Positions 36,935 to 57,036 of a DNA stretch of 64,000 bases are shown here, one piece after another (within the stretch, counting starts at the first letter, position 1; every line of letters starts with the position of its first letter). The position numbers were made by a program, and so were the translations under genes. The stretch is from the NCBI RefSeq assembly GCF_019649055.1, contig NW_026570221.1, positions 744,001 to 808,000 on the forward strand, given 5' to 3'. The notes below the pieces were generated by a model that was given only the letters and a program-made list of their open reading frames with translations, was not told where the DNA came from and ran no database searches. This DNA comes from Paramacrobiotus metropolitanus. Its lineage: Eukaryota; Tardigrada; Eutardigrada; Parachela; Macrobiotidae.

Positions 36935-37070
36935 GAATTTGTCCCGTAATTTCCGCCGCAATTACGGGGCAATTCCGGGACAATTACAGGACAAATTACG
37001 GGGCAATTTCTACCGCAATTACGGTAATCCGTAATACTACTTTGTCCCGTAATTTCTAGCGCATCAACAC
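36935..37070. repeat. Cluster of TTGTCCCGTAATT palindromic repeats
   Basis: Several direct and inverted copies of gtcccgtaatttc / attacggggcaatt are packed into about 130 bp, forming alternative hairpins. It lies between array copies 4 and 5. Confidence 0.75.
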
Positions 37071-37260
37071 ATCGAAAACTGCAGAAGTCAAGGGTTACGC
37101 CAAACTCCATACCACGGCGCACTACGCCCCACTAAACATGCTCTACACGCATCTGGCATGCCTAATGTATGCCAAATATCCATCTAAACTATAAACGATA
37201 CTATAGACCTTTAATGGGTATCACATGTAAGTACAGAATGAGTACTAAAACAAACGAGAT

Positions 37261-37700
37261 TTAAAGCAGAAACACTTCCTCAATGCTATCCTGCTCGGGG
37301 ATTGTACCCATAACACATATCGCGTTTCCCCGTTGCATTTGGATAGATAACCGCTGTCTAAAAAACTCTTTCGCCTGTTTCTGGCCTGTAGCAGAGGCGA
37401 TACCGTTTCCGACCTTTCGCACTAAAAGTTTAGTCCCGTTACTCCATGGGCCATAAATTTCGAGCGCTGCGGTGGTGAAATTGTATCTCGATTGCATCCA
37501 GGCATGTTTTGCCAGTTTTCTTCTTTCTGCTTGTTCGGCTACAGCCCCAACGTTTAGCGAAGGTGCGCTCAGTGTACGAAGCTACAAGTGTATCGACGCA
37601 CGTCACGTCCACTGCTAGCGGTTTTCCCGTTCTCACGGTACTAGTGTGATCACATCCGGCCTCTTGTTACCTTTCGCGGATAGACCTTTCGGTTCCATTC
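37261..37700 (-). mobile_element. Retroelement C-terminal fragment with RPD...DVT motif
   Basis: Across three frames the minus strand reads KRPDVITL, then GKPLAVDVTCVDTL, then AEQAERRKLAKH, then FRQRLSIQMQRGNA and a stop. This order (RPD, AVDVT, AE.RK..K, RLS..QRGNA) is what I know from the C-terminal part of many invertebrate retrotransposon polyproteins, resembling a PD-(D/E)xK nuclease core. At least two frameshifts make it a dead fragment. Three shorter copies of its last part lie at 37.9, 38.9 and 58.2 kb. Confidence 0.6.
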
Positions 37701-37919
37701 TTGCGGGGAAACCGGCCGTCTTTAACCCGCGAGTGAACTGCCCACTAACTATAAAATATCACTAGAAATTATATAATATTAACTTTTCTTCTTTATAATT
37801 AGATATGCTGGGAGTAGTGAATTTATTATTGTGGTGGACGCAGTGCAGTGTGGACTTTAAGATTGACCTTTAAGAAGTATCATGATGCGAGTACAAAATA
37901 AGTACCAAACAAAACAGCA

Positions 37920-38020
37920 TTATAAAACAAACACTTCCTCCATGCTATCCTGATCGGCGATCGTACCCATCACACAAATAACACAAATCACGTTTTCCCG
38001 TTGTATTTGGATAGATACTC
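37920..38020 (-). mobile_element. Short copy of retroelement C-terminus
   Basis: Reads LSIQIQRENVICV, an ICV duplication, then MGTIADQDSMEEVFVL and a stop. It is a diverged duplicate of the end of the fragment at 37261. Confidence 0.6.
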
Positions 38021-38300
38021 ACAATCGTTCATAGCGCAACTTCGCGCTAAATACCTAAATACTTGTACGCGCTAAACACCTTCGCGATTGAAATTACGGG
38101 CAAGCTTGGACATCACAGCATCCACAGTAAACTGTATACAGGACAACACCTCCTTTCGGCGCACGGCTGATATGCAACTGATATTTATTTGAAAACTACT
38201 TCCCCGTTATTATTCTGTTACTGTCAGAGATTCCATTCTACAATTTCGTCCTACCAGTTCAGCAAATCATCTACAGTTTGTTTTGTTTTTTGGTTTGATG

Positions 38301-38444
38301 GACGCAGCGCGAACGCACCTCCTGGTCGGTCATACACGTGCCGTTCGTGACGGTCGGGTGGGACGTGGGGATACAGCTGCGGGCAGTGCAAACGCCCAGG
38401 GCGCTGGTTAGCAGGAGGAATATAGCGCACACGCAGCCGCCCAT
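38301..38444 (-). pseudogene. Array copy 5: signal peptide and half a module only
   Basis: From the MGG start (38444) the frame encodes a signal peptide (MGGCVCAIFLLLTSALGVCT) and the first three cysteines of module 1, to VRSRCV. Homology then breaks at 38301 and unrelated sequence runs to a stop at 38271. The 5' box and leader are intact. It is the outermost remnant of the array. Confidence 0.75.
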
Positions 38445-38473
38445 GTTGGCGACGGTGTGAATGTTTGGGGAAA

Positions 38474-38482
38474 AGCGCGGGC
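38474..38482 (-). promoter_or_regulatory. GCCCGCGCT box, array copy 5
   Basis: The box lies 30 bp before the ATG at 38444; a TATA-like gcataaaatc (minus strand, about 38506-38515) lies roughly 25 bp further upstream. Confidence 0.55.
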
Positions 38483-38882
38483 TGTGCGTGCACACAAAAC
38501 TCAGCCGATTTTATGCAAGGAGATTCGAATGTACGTGTATTATCTAGAAGAAAGGAAACGATGCCGGCGAATCTCTTCATTCAGCGCCGCAACATCATTT
38601 ATTTTTCATGCATTATACTGCGAAAAGCTACACCAGTACCGCGACTTAGTTTTTCAATAAACAGAGCATCAGTCTTTACGTTACCGATAACTAAAGCAGC
38701 ATTGCCTCGTTGATATTCGGCCTGAAATGCCTACTTTCAAATCTCGCCAGTTGGTAAGGAAATTCTCTTCTTGACCTCTTTGACAAAACTTATTGAAAAG
38801 AAGTATTTTTCTGAGCATTTAAGCCAACTGTATGTTTAAGCCAATTTTGCTACAAACCGGCGACATCCGTAGCCTCGAGTAT

Positions 38883-38975
38883 TTAAAACAGAATATTTCT
38901 TTGGCTATTCAACGGGGTAACGCTGCTTCTGTAATTGGTACTGTTGAAAGTGTTGTTTTGTTTAATCGTAAATAG
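38883..38975 (+). mobile_element. Short copy of retroelement C-terminus
   Basis: Reads LKQNISLAIQRGNAASVIGT, then VESVVLFNRK and a stop, aligning with the RLS..QRGNA end of the fragment at 37261 but on the other strand. Confidence 0.6.
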
Positions 38976-39059
38976 ACCTTGATATTGTTATCGAGCCATG
39001 GAAATAAAGTGCATCAACAGTATGTGCCTTTGAGTCGGCGCAAATGCTGATAGACTATT

Positions 39060-39175
39060 ACAAAACCCGTCAGGCGAGTGTCCAACCCGGAAGTCGGCAG
39101 CCGCTACATGGTAGATGGCCGCGGTGGTCAAACCGGTCGTCCGCGGCAGGATGTCGGTGTGTTGAACGGCCCACG
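39060..39175. promoter_or_regulatory. Shared upstream block, array copy 5
   Basis: Contains ccaacccggaagtcgg, then gtggtcaaaccggtcg, then gttgaacggcccacgg, the most distant (620-730 bp from the ATG) and most diverged of the blocks. Confidence 0.45.
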
Positions 39176-41049
39176 GTCAGCTGCTTCTTCTCATCAGCGG
39201 AGTATACACTGTACAGCATCCCAGAATCAGTACTACTGATTCAGTAGTGCGACGAACGGCAAGCACGAGTAATTCCTCTGCTGCGTTTTAAGAATTTTAC
39301 GACATTGGCGTATCGGGGCGGTGCCGCTTGTTATATGTACGGGTGCAGTTATCTGAGACGTGCGAGTAATGGAGATTGACCAGATAAGGTTGTTTGAGCG
39401 TACCGGCGACTAACGTGATGAGGTCATCCTCTGGTTTTCTGAGATTTCGGTCTTGAATTAAGGAAAATGGCAGGGTACATGCTTTCAAAAATGGTACACA
39501 TGCACTCTAAAAATTTTGCTTTCGCGCACTCCGAATCACTTTGTCGTAATACTTTATGTCATTCTAAAGCTATAATTATGATTTGTAATTTTGTACACAT
39601 GGTTCTGAAAACCGTTTACGCGAGGAACATCTGGTTGCAGAGATATGGCGAACTAAATAACTAAATGTAAGAATCTGGCCCGTAGTCAATTACTGACCTT
39701 TGTGGCCATTAATTGACAAAAAAAGGTCATTAACTGACTATGAACGTAGACGTACGAGTGGAGATTGTAATGTAATTTGCCAATGCATTACAGGCGCGAC
39801 TGGTAGAACACAGCATGGCAACAATAAATAACCACCATAATAAATACGACCACAAAAGGTCACTGCAGGAGGGATTGTTTTCAGCACAATGCTGTTTATT
39901 AAGGTGTAGGAGGAGACTAGAAGTTAAGTGACCCGGTACGTTCATTTTTCACGCACATTTTTGCATTGTTTTATGACATTTTGTATGCCTTAGCGTGAAC
40001 ACCCAATGTGTGCGAACGATGATTAGGCAGTTTTGGCTCATACAAAATTCCAACAAGTCCAAATGCAATCTGTTGTACCAAGTCTCGGCGGACAATTTCT
40101 TTAAATTTTCGCATGTAAATCCACAAAAGACTTTGTACAAAAATCGTTCATACACCGAACCGCGGAATTTTTCTAAAAATTTAAAGGGAATTATAAGATA
40201 TCAGGCACGAATTTTAACATCATGTGTCGGGTCACTTGCCTTAACACGTGAAGTGAAATAACATATGAACATGTGAATCATTGATTTTGTTGTAAAATAT
40301 GTCAGCCTTTCATAATTTTTCCCCAGTCTGAAATCGTGAAGGTGATATGTCTGAAGTGAAATCGTTGTTCAAGTACACAATTACTGTTCGGAAAAAAACC
40401 AGCTGACAACACGCATAAACAGACCCATCGACGATCTGTCGGTTATACCAAAAAGTGCAGATATCTCGGCAATAAAGGAGCGATACGAAAGATTTATTGA
40501 GACAAAAAAAAGGAAACCTGTAACCAAAAAAATGCAGCGTACAACGACCAACAATCACCGACTTCACTCCACCGGATCAACACACCGTTGCACCACTAGA
40601 ATAAAATTTCTACAAGAATAAAAACCAGCGAGGCGTCGCGAGACAAATGAGCGAGAGCAGAAGATTCAATGGGCAAAACCCAGATCCGAAGAAACCATGT
40701 AAAATGAATCAAAAAACTGATACGACCGCGATCCGCACATAGACCCACGCCCATCACCGACCACGAGATAAAATTAACGTTCTAAGGCAGAACCCGCCCA
40801 TCCCCACCATCCCGGTCCATCCACGCCATGACGTCACACAGACACCGGTCGGTGAGGGATCCCGCAGGCGTACACACAAGAAAATAAAAGTGGAGCGATG
40901 GAATTTGAATTCTATTCCCGTATCACATCAGTGGTCGTCGGGGGTACAGCCCACAAATAGACGGATTTTGTTTTCTACACGACGCAGATTTCGAATGGAT
41001 GGGAGATTCATCGGTCTCCGTGGGGTGAGAGAGATGCGAGGAGGCTGTT
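39176..41049. other. Intergenic region with dispersed repeat A pieces
   Basis: 39500-39650 is dispersed repeat A on the minus strand (ctttcgcgcactccg, then ttatgtcatt, then aaaccgtttacgcg). 39920-39995 and 40165-40250 hold further partial copies in mixed orientation. 40600-41049 is the 3' flank of the Gq alpha gene with no gene seen. Confidence 0.5.
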
Positions 41050-50121
<9,072 letters not shown>

Positions 50122-51617
50122 CTTGTCCACCCGAAGCTCCAAACGAAAATTCAAACGGCCATCCACAAAAATCAGGAAAATTCCCAAACAAAAATTCAGA
50201 ACTATTCGTCACCACCGTTTCCCCTCTCAACGGACCATCCTACAAACACCACCACGTCAAACCACAACCGCAAAAAAACACCGTATCAAAATACACAGGA
50301 AGAAGCGGGACAATTTCGGGATAACGTAAGCAGTCGGGAATTCAGATAACCTAGGTGCTCAAGAAAATTTCAAACGTCGAATACGACGCGATGAAGATAC
50401 TGCGGTGGTGTTAAATAATGGAGAGGCTGGTGAACACACACATACACCGACACACGACAGGGAAAAGACGGCGCGAGAGGAGCGGGTGAAGTACACTTGA
50501 GCTAATTGATGCGTAACTGATTCAATCAACAATTACCGCGCGAGTACCATACCTCGTAGTCGTAGACAACACGTGTGGTGCGTACTGGCACAGCACACAC
50601 TGCAAATTCGCCAATCAGCGTCACCGTGCTTTTGTCCGCGGGAGAGTCTCACCGCGCTCCAGCGTCAGCACGGGATAAAATAACACCGCGGCGTCAGGGA
50701 GAAAATCATTCCAGTGAAATTTAACGAAAGCGTTATCTTATCAACAACAACAAGTTAACAACATACGCGTTTCTTGTGAAGGCTGCGAAGCAGAAATAAA
50801 TCTGCGCACAGGTGATTTACGCCGTACACGCTGCATTTACACCTCCATACGACGGATAACGCGGCGCAGCGGGTAGATACTCCGCTGAGTGTATGTGCTG
50901 GCGGGCAGCGGTACAGGGAACGTGGTGGCTAGCCCGTGCCTGCTTGTCAAACTTGTCGTAACATGAATGCACGGCTAGCCTCGCTACACCACACCGCTTC
51001 CGGTGTAATTTCTGGTTTTTTTTCGCATCAGTGTTTTTCTCGATTACCGTATGAAAGGAATTAATCTTCGGGGTATGGAACGTTGTGACGTGGTCGTCAT
51101 TTATTACGCATTATGTTTGTGATGTCGTAGCAGCGATCAACTGGATTAACATGAGCCGGAATGTTTTGCACTGGATTATTAATGCCGAGCGAAATTCCTT
51201 CACCGGAAGTTGCATATTCTAACGCTGACCAGCAACAAGTTGTCGACCACTTTTTTTGGAAATAATTTATTTTTTGATTGCCAGTTATATTTTATTTCTT
51301 ATCTTTGTTATTGTGGAAATATAAATAATTATAGTCACTTCTTTTTCAGCTGCCAGTTTTGTGTTTGTGTTGTGAACGTATCAACAAACTCCCATTATTC
51401 ATTCGCCAATTAATTTTTATTATTTGTATTGTGGAAATATCCTTAACCATATTTTCTATCTTTCTTTTATTTTTTCGTTTCTTATATATTGTGGAAATAT
51501 CATTCGACCCATCATGATCATTCCATCAAAAACGCACAAAAACAGCGAGGGAGTGAAATAGTCGTAATTCCTTCAAAACAACGGAAAGAAGTGGTAAACT
51601 GGAATTAATTCGATGTT
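50122..51617. other. Gq alpha upstream region and RidA 3' flank
   Basis: Holds the presumed promoter and 5' leader of Gq alpha (50.12-51.0 kb, moderately GC-rich). 51.2-51.5 kb is T-rich and contains three copies of attgtggaaatat (near 51310, 51430 and 51488). No gene recognised. Confidence 0.5.
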
Positions 51618-52901
51618 TTATTTGGGCAGGACGGCGATGGCTTCGATCTCGACGCGGGCGTTCTTAGGCAACGCGGCCACCTGGTAGGCGGCGCGGGCCG
51701 GCGGATCGCGCGGGAAGAAGCGCGCGTAGACTGCGTTGACGGCCTGGAAGTCCTGGATGTCGGCCAGCAGCACCGTCGTCTTCACCACGTGCTGGTAGTC
51801 CGCCTGGCCGGCGCGCAGGATGGCGCCCAGATTGGTCAGCGCCTGCTCGGCCTCCTTCTCCACGCCGCTGCAATGACACGCACCACGACACTCAGTAACA
51901 GCCGGTACGAGCACTGAAGTACTGTACGCAGGAAGGCAGCGACCAATGTTATTTTACATCAAACATTATATTTATTAGTATTATTTTCCATCTAATAATA
52001 ATAATACAGTACATTAAACCATCAGCTAATGATACAGAGCAAGAGCGGATACATAATTAAAGCAAAATGTACAATAATATTAATGTGGCACGTCCAGCAT
52101 AACACCCATTAATAATAGAATAAATACAGAAATGATATCGATATAAAATACATATGAAACGGAAAAAAATTGCGGAAAATTCAAAATACTCATACTGGTT
52201 GCACTATCATTAAATTAATTAATCACCACCACAGGTCTGATAAACTCGTTCCTAAAGAAATGAAATAGACCTATCCGCCATGTCGGCTGTTTTTAGTTTT
52301 AACATTTTTAACCGATCTAAATTATTTAGGATTTTCGATGAATTGAATTATTTATCAAATCGCAATATCTGACTAACCAAAATATGTTTGCTGGAAATAT
52401 TTACTCAATATAATATTTAGCAAATAATTTGCGGTGTGTACGGCTGATTTCTCTTACCCGCTAACCAGGTTGCCCGACGCGGGATCCATGCCCAGTTGGC
52501 CGGAAATGTACATCATCCCGCCGGCTTGCACGGCATGACTGCAAACAACATTCAAGAACCATCACATTTTGAAGTATTTTCCATGTTTCGGTCAGCGACC
52601 ACAAGGCTCGCACAATTCTTAATGCTTATCCACCTAGCGTTCCAGATACGTTCTTCTTCGGTGCAGTAGATGGTGCGGGGAGTTTATTTCACGGGGGGTG
52701 CGCCCCTGCGTAGCACAGATGCGCCATCGCATGGCCATTCTTCGGGAAAGAAACTCCCGCACACACAATCTGCATCGACTTCATGTACATGTATTGTACC
52801 TAGTTTGCCTATCATGATCACATTCGTCCTCACCTGTACGGACCGATGGCGGCCGGCGCGCTCGGCGATGTAACGCAGACTTTAGGGGAATCCTGGGCCA
52901 T
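51618..52901 (-). CDS. RidA / UK114 family enamine-imine deaminase
   Basis: Exons 52901-52834, 52538-52458 and 51867-51618 join at GT-AG sites to 132 residues, the usual family length. The family landmarks are in order: [47 protein letters not shown], then [21 protein letters not shown], which holds the substrate-binding Arg and the signature. RidA proteins hydrolyse reactive enamines and imines such as 2-aminoacrylate to 2-oxoacids and ammonia, as trimers in cytosol or mitochondria. The stop codon TAA lies within an AATAAA hexamer (CCC AAA TAA AAC), so the poly(A) signal may overlap the stop. It is transcribed divergently from the HIT-family gene. Confidence 0.96.
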
Positions 52902-53689
52902 TTTACTGCGGTAGTTGAAGGTAAGGTACGGTGTGGTGGAGAGGGAATGCGAGCAAGGGAAACAGCTGTTGCTGGGTTGACAAACAGCTGATCGGCGCAG
53001 CACACGGGCAATGGACTGGTACAAACGCATGCGCTCGGCTAGGCGAATAATCCTACTGAAATTTATCAGGTAATTGCGGCAGGTTCTGGTTTCTGAGTGT
53101 GGAATGATAACGCCTATCACCAACCGAATCAATTTTGATTTACGATCAATCTGATTATCTTCAAAGATGAAATCATCGACGACGACGAGATAAACTGAAA
53201 TTCACATCAAAAGATGCAGGATAAAAATACATTTTTTTGGCCGTAGAAAATGTTGTGTTTAGTGTCAGAGCGTAACGTGGCGAAGCAGTCAGGGAATCTG
53301 TCAGCCTCGCATTTCCCTTTTTCGCTGTTATCTTCAAATTTTTTTTCGTCTAAAATTCTGAATGCATAAATGTCTTGTTAAACTGCAATGGTTGTGTAAT
53401 TTTTTATGCTATAATCTTTCTCTGTTTTCCTCTTGAATGGATGGATAAAGTGAACAAAATGCTCCTTCGTGGCAGAGATTTGAGAATCTCGAGCAACCCT
53501 TTCCGGGTCGGCTCAGCTCGCCACTTTCTCTCCACCATCTCAGATCGCTGCCCGCACTGTGGTTGGACGAGCGACCGATCACACTGAATTTTTCGTTTTC
53601 GCTGTTCAGTTTTCTTCTTTCTGTTTTGTCACTTTTGTGTGTTTTTCGTCTCGAAACTTGTGTTTTTCTGTACGTATTCGCTCTTGATT
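52902..53689. promoter_or_regulatory. Divergent promoter region, RidA / HIT-family gene
   Basis: 788 bp separate the RidA ATG (52901, minus) and the HIT-protein ATG (53690, plus). No other gene was seen, so this region must carry both promoters. The stretch 53.58-53.69 kb is pyrimidine-rich (ttttcttctttctgttttg), fitting a leader just before the ATG. No firm TATA box. Confidence 0.5.
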
Positions 53690-55076
53690 ATGGCGCAGCA
53701 CACGTATCCTCCCGACGAGCAGTTCCGCTTCAGCCTGCTCAAGTCCATGTACGACCCGGCCATCCAGATGTACCGCGACGATCAGATCGTCATCGTCCGC
53801 GAGCGCAAACCCAAAGCCAGCATCCACTACCTCATGCTGCCCCACGAAGCCATCGACACGGCGCGCGATCTGCGCCCCCACCACATCCCGCTGCTGCGCC
53901 ACATGCTGCAGAAGGGCAACGAGTTCGCCGATGAGTTTGTGCGACCGCACACCCATTATCCGGTGATTCTGGGATTCCACACCATCGCCACGTTCATTCG
54001 CCTGCACATGCACATCATCTCCACGGATTTCAACGGACCAGGTACGGTGGGATTTTCCCAGCTTATTTTCCACAAATTTTGTTTGCTAATTGCGGTTTTA
54101 TTAGTAAAAAATCTTCGGAAAACATTGCGAAGAATAAAGGAATTATCTGTCTTGCGCAAAGAAGTAATAATAAATTTATATGATTTTTTTAAAATAATAA
54201 TTAAATAATAGTTAAGAATAATAATTATGTAAAAGTAAAACATTCAAAAAATGCGATCATTAAAGGAATCAGCCGTCTGGCCCGTCTTGGACGTTAGTTG
54301 ACTGTATTAATAAGAGTATCATTTTCTTATTTATCAGTAATAAATTTCAGAAAATCTGTAACATTTTGGAAAATATAGACTTACTCATTCTACGCTAAAG
54401 CTGTGTATAGCATGATTTGCATCGAATCGAGTCGACAATGAATGCATGTCGTAAGAATATTGCTTTATTTGACTGGACAACTACTTTTGAACGTATTCCC
54501 TGATTTGTTTCATTTTTTATCTTTGTTATTTCCTCTATTCCCTGAATTATGTATTTGTGTTTGTATTGCTTACTCTCTGAATTACATATTTTTTTTTTTG
54601 ATTTTTTTGAATTCCTGGATTTATTTTTTATCTTATGACTATTTTAATCTTCTACCGAGGAATTATTTTCTAATTTAATGTTTACTTATTTCCCCGCAGG
54701 CGGTGAAACGTCCGGTGATTATCGGGAATTCGTCCACCGCGAGCTGTGGGTGGAGCCGGACCGGGCGATCTACCTGCTAGAACGGGAAGGCCGCATCCCG
54801 GTGAACGAGGAGCTGTGCCGCTCCATCAAACTGAGCCCCACGGAGCCCATGCCCTGCTACTTCTGTAAGGAACGCTTCATCTACATCCCTAAACTGCAGA
54901 AGCATCTCATGACGCACGAGGAGGAACTGCACCGGAAAGACCAAGCGTTCAAGACAGATTGCCGCTACTGTCGACCGGTGCCCATGTTCTTCAAGCGGAA
55001 TAAGAGACTTTTCTTGTCGGCTGCGGTGGCGGGAATGGTCGTCAGTGGCGCCTCGATTGTCAGCAAGATGTTTTGA
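53690..55076 (+). CDS. Aprataxin-like HIT-domain protein with C2H2 zinc finger
   Basis: Exons 53690-54041 and 54700-55076 join at CCAG|GTACGG and CCCCGCAG|GC to 242 residues. Residues 10-117 form a HIT fold: HYLMLPHEAI, then HHIPLLRHM, then LGFHTIATFIRLHMHIIS. The zinc finger C170-x2-C173-x12-H186-x3-H190 follows, as in the C-terminus of aprataxin, which removes AMP from abortive DNA ligation ends. In the triad HxHxHxx the first His is replaced by Arg104; the catalytic middle His106 and His108 remain. The N-terminal FHA domain of vertebrate aprataxin is absent. The last 20 residues are hydrophobic (LSAAVAGMVVSGASIV), possibly a tail anchor. Function on nucleic acid or small adenylates cannot be told apart from sequence alone. 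Confidence 0.88.
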
Positions 55077-55988
55077 AATTTATTTGCATTTATATGACGA
55101 AATTTTAATTGTACAGTGTACTGAAGACTGTGATAATGTGCGTTGCTTCTGGCTGCTGAAAAGTAGAAATGAAAAACTGGCAGAATCTCTTGTAAACGGT
55201 GCGATTAACGTATTGCTGATGCTGTGTACAGAATGATAACTTGTGTATTGTGGAGCAAAAAATATGTCACGATGTGGCCTGTGGTGTGTCGCACAAGGAA
55301 CTTCCGATTGCATTTTATTAAAAATAGAATTATTTAATACAGTAAGGGAATTAATCAACTTTGGCGCAATAATTGCCTAATTTCCTCGTACAATTAGTAT
55401 TTATTACAAATTTGTGTATCAAATTCTTGTAATACGAGATCATACTGACTCATATAGTCTTGGCGTTATTCAAATACGTAGTTTAATGATAAATTTACCA
55501 AATTCGTCATTCTTTCAGTAAAGTTGCCTTTCAATATTTCAATATAGTTCTGGGTTTTTTTAAATAGTTTAGTTGCTTTGTAATAATTACAAAATAGCTA
55601 GAGTCCGAATTAATCCGTCATTAAAATCCAGCTTCCGGTTGCATATAAAAAGAAATAAAATTTTTATTTCCTTAATTAGGCAATGCATTTTAATTAGAAG
55701 TTCATAATAATTTCCTAAGGAAATTATTCATTTAAATCATCAATTTCTTCCGGGAGGATTTGTATTTTTTATTCCCGTTTTTTTCAAACGACTTAATTAA
55801 AATCAATCACGGAAGGCCGTGTATACAGTACAACACAGCATACGACGCATCTTAATGGAGAAACATTTCACAACACAACCGAGTCAAAATGAATTCGGCA
55901 TCCGGCTACACGTAGGTAGAATTATTTCTAGCATGAATCAAAAAGCACACCGTCTGGCTGAAGAGGGAACACGGGCTAACCGCTGATA
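55077..55988. other. Convergent 3' spacer, HIT-family gene / IF1
   Basis: Holds both 3' untranslated regions. An attaaa at about 55318 could serve the HIT-family gene. The rest is AT-rich, with aattaggcaatgcattttaatt-like near-repeats around 55.68 kb. No gene seen. Confidence 0.5.
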
Positions 55989-57036
55989 TCAGCGGGATCC
56001 GTCGCGGTCCAGTGCGGCCTGCTTGCGGGCGTCCTGCTCGGCCTTCTTGGCGGCCTCCTTGTGGCGCTCGATGGCGTCCTTGTGGGCGCGGATCTGCTCC
56101 TCGTGGAACTTGATCTCCGTGTTCAGGTGGCCCTTGTAGTCGTCCAGCTGCTGCTTTTGCTACATACATACAGTACATCAACAATAATTCCTTTTTTTAC
56201 ATGTATAAATGGCTTTATCGGCGAAAAATAACTAGCAAAACTACAAAAAATTATAGCACGGATTATTTGCAAAATGCTTAATTTATAAGTAATTCTTTAT
56301 CTATAATAATAATGATTTATATACGATAATTAGTTTATACTGTAAAAAATCATAAATAATAACACGTAAACCATAAAAATAGACCTGTAAATAATTTCAG
56401 TCAAAAAATATGTCTTCAATAAATATTCGATTAATAATGACATTATTTTCTAAGTCAGAAAGAACGGAGGGAAACCGAGATAAGCTGCTATTACTGCAAT
56501 AAAAAAATTCCGCGTAATAATCGCTGGTTGAGAGGTAAAACCGACACTTCGACAGCCAACAGCGCATTAGAAAAACGGGTATCCATACCAGTTTGCGGAA
56601 GAACTCCTCCTCGCGCGCCGCTTCAATCTTGCCCATGGCGCCGCCCGCCTCGCGGATACTGCCGCCGCCACCACCACCCTGCAGTCCGGAATATAATGAA
56701 ATAAATGCGCATGAAGAATTCAAGTAAAACTCCACCTATTTTAATAAACAATAATAATACCGAAAAAATAAGATCGCCATTATTAATAAAAAATTATTTT
56801 TTAAAAATAATTAGTATTGATTTACCAAGTAATTTTTTTAAAATTTTCCAATCTGCAAGCAGTCAGCTGCATCATCGCTGAGCAATAACAGAAGAAAAAC
56901 AGTGAGAAAAAAAATTAGTTTGAATATGTCGAAGCAGCAGAACAGTGAAAAACCATCAGGAAAGGTAAATTTGTGATTATCCTTAGGTCCTTGGACGTAC
57001 CTTGCCCGCTCCGCTGCCCCATTCACCCGACGCCAT
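55989..57036 (-). CDS. Mitochondrial ATP synthase inhibitor IF1 (5' end incomplete)
   Basis: Exons 57036-57001, 56678-56589 and 56159-55989, all phase 0 with GT-AG borders, encode 98 residues from the ATG used here. The diagnostic inhibitory segment GSIREAGGAMGKIEAAREEE (residues 18-37) is followed by FFRKL and a long charged coiled coil with regularly spaced His and Lys (HEEQIRAHKDAIERHKEAAK). IF1 binds the F1 catalytic head at low pH and blocks ATP hydrolysis. The frame is open upstream of the ATG (LQLARG) back to an acceptor at 57056, and QLARG looks like a mitochondrial cleavage region. A further 5' exon with the targeting start probably exists; I could not locate it with confidence. The Gly run GGGGG before SIREAGG is coded at the exon edge. 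Confidence 0.9.

Noticed and set aside
36935-37070. CRISPR-like array
   Set aside because: The repeats are mixed in orientation and lack regular unique spacers, and the DNA is an animal genome.
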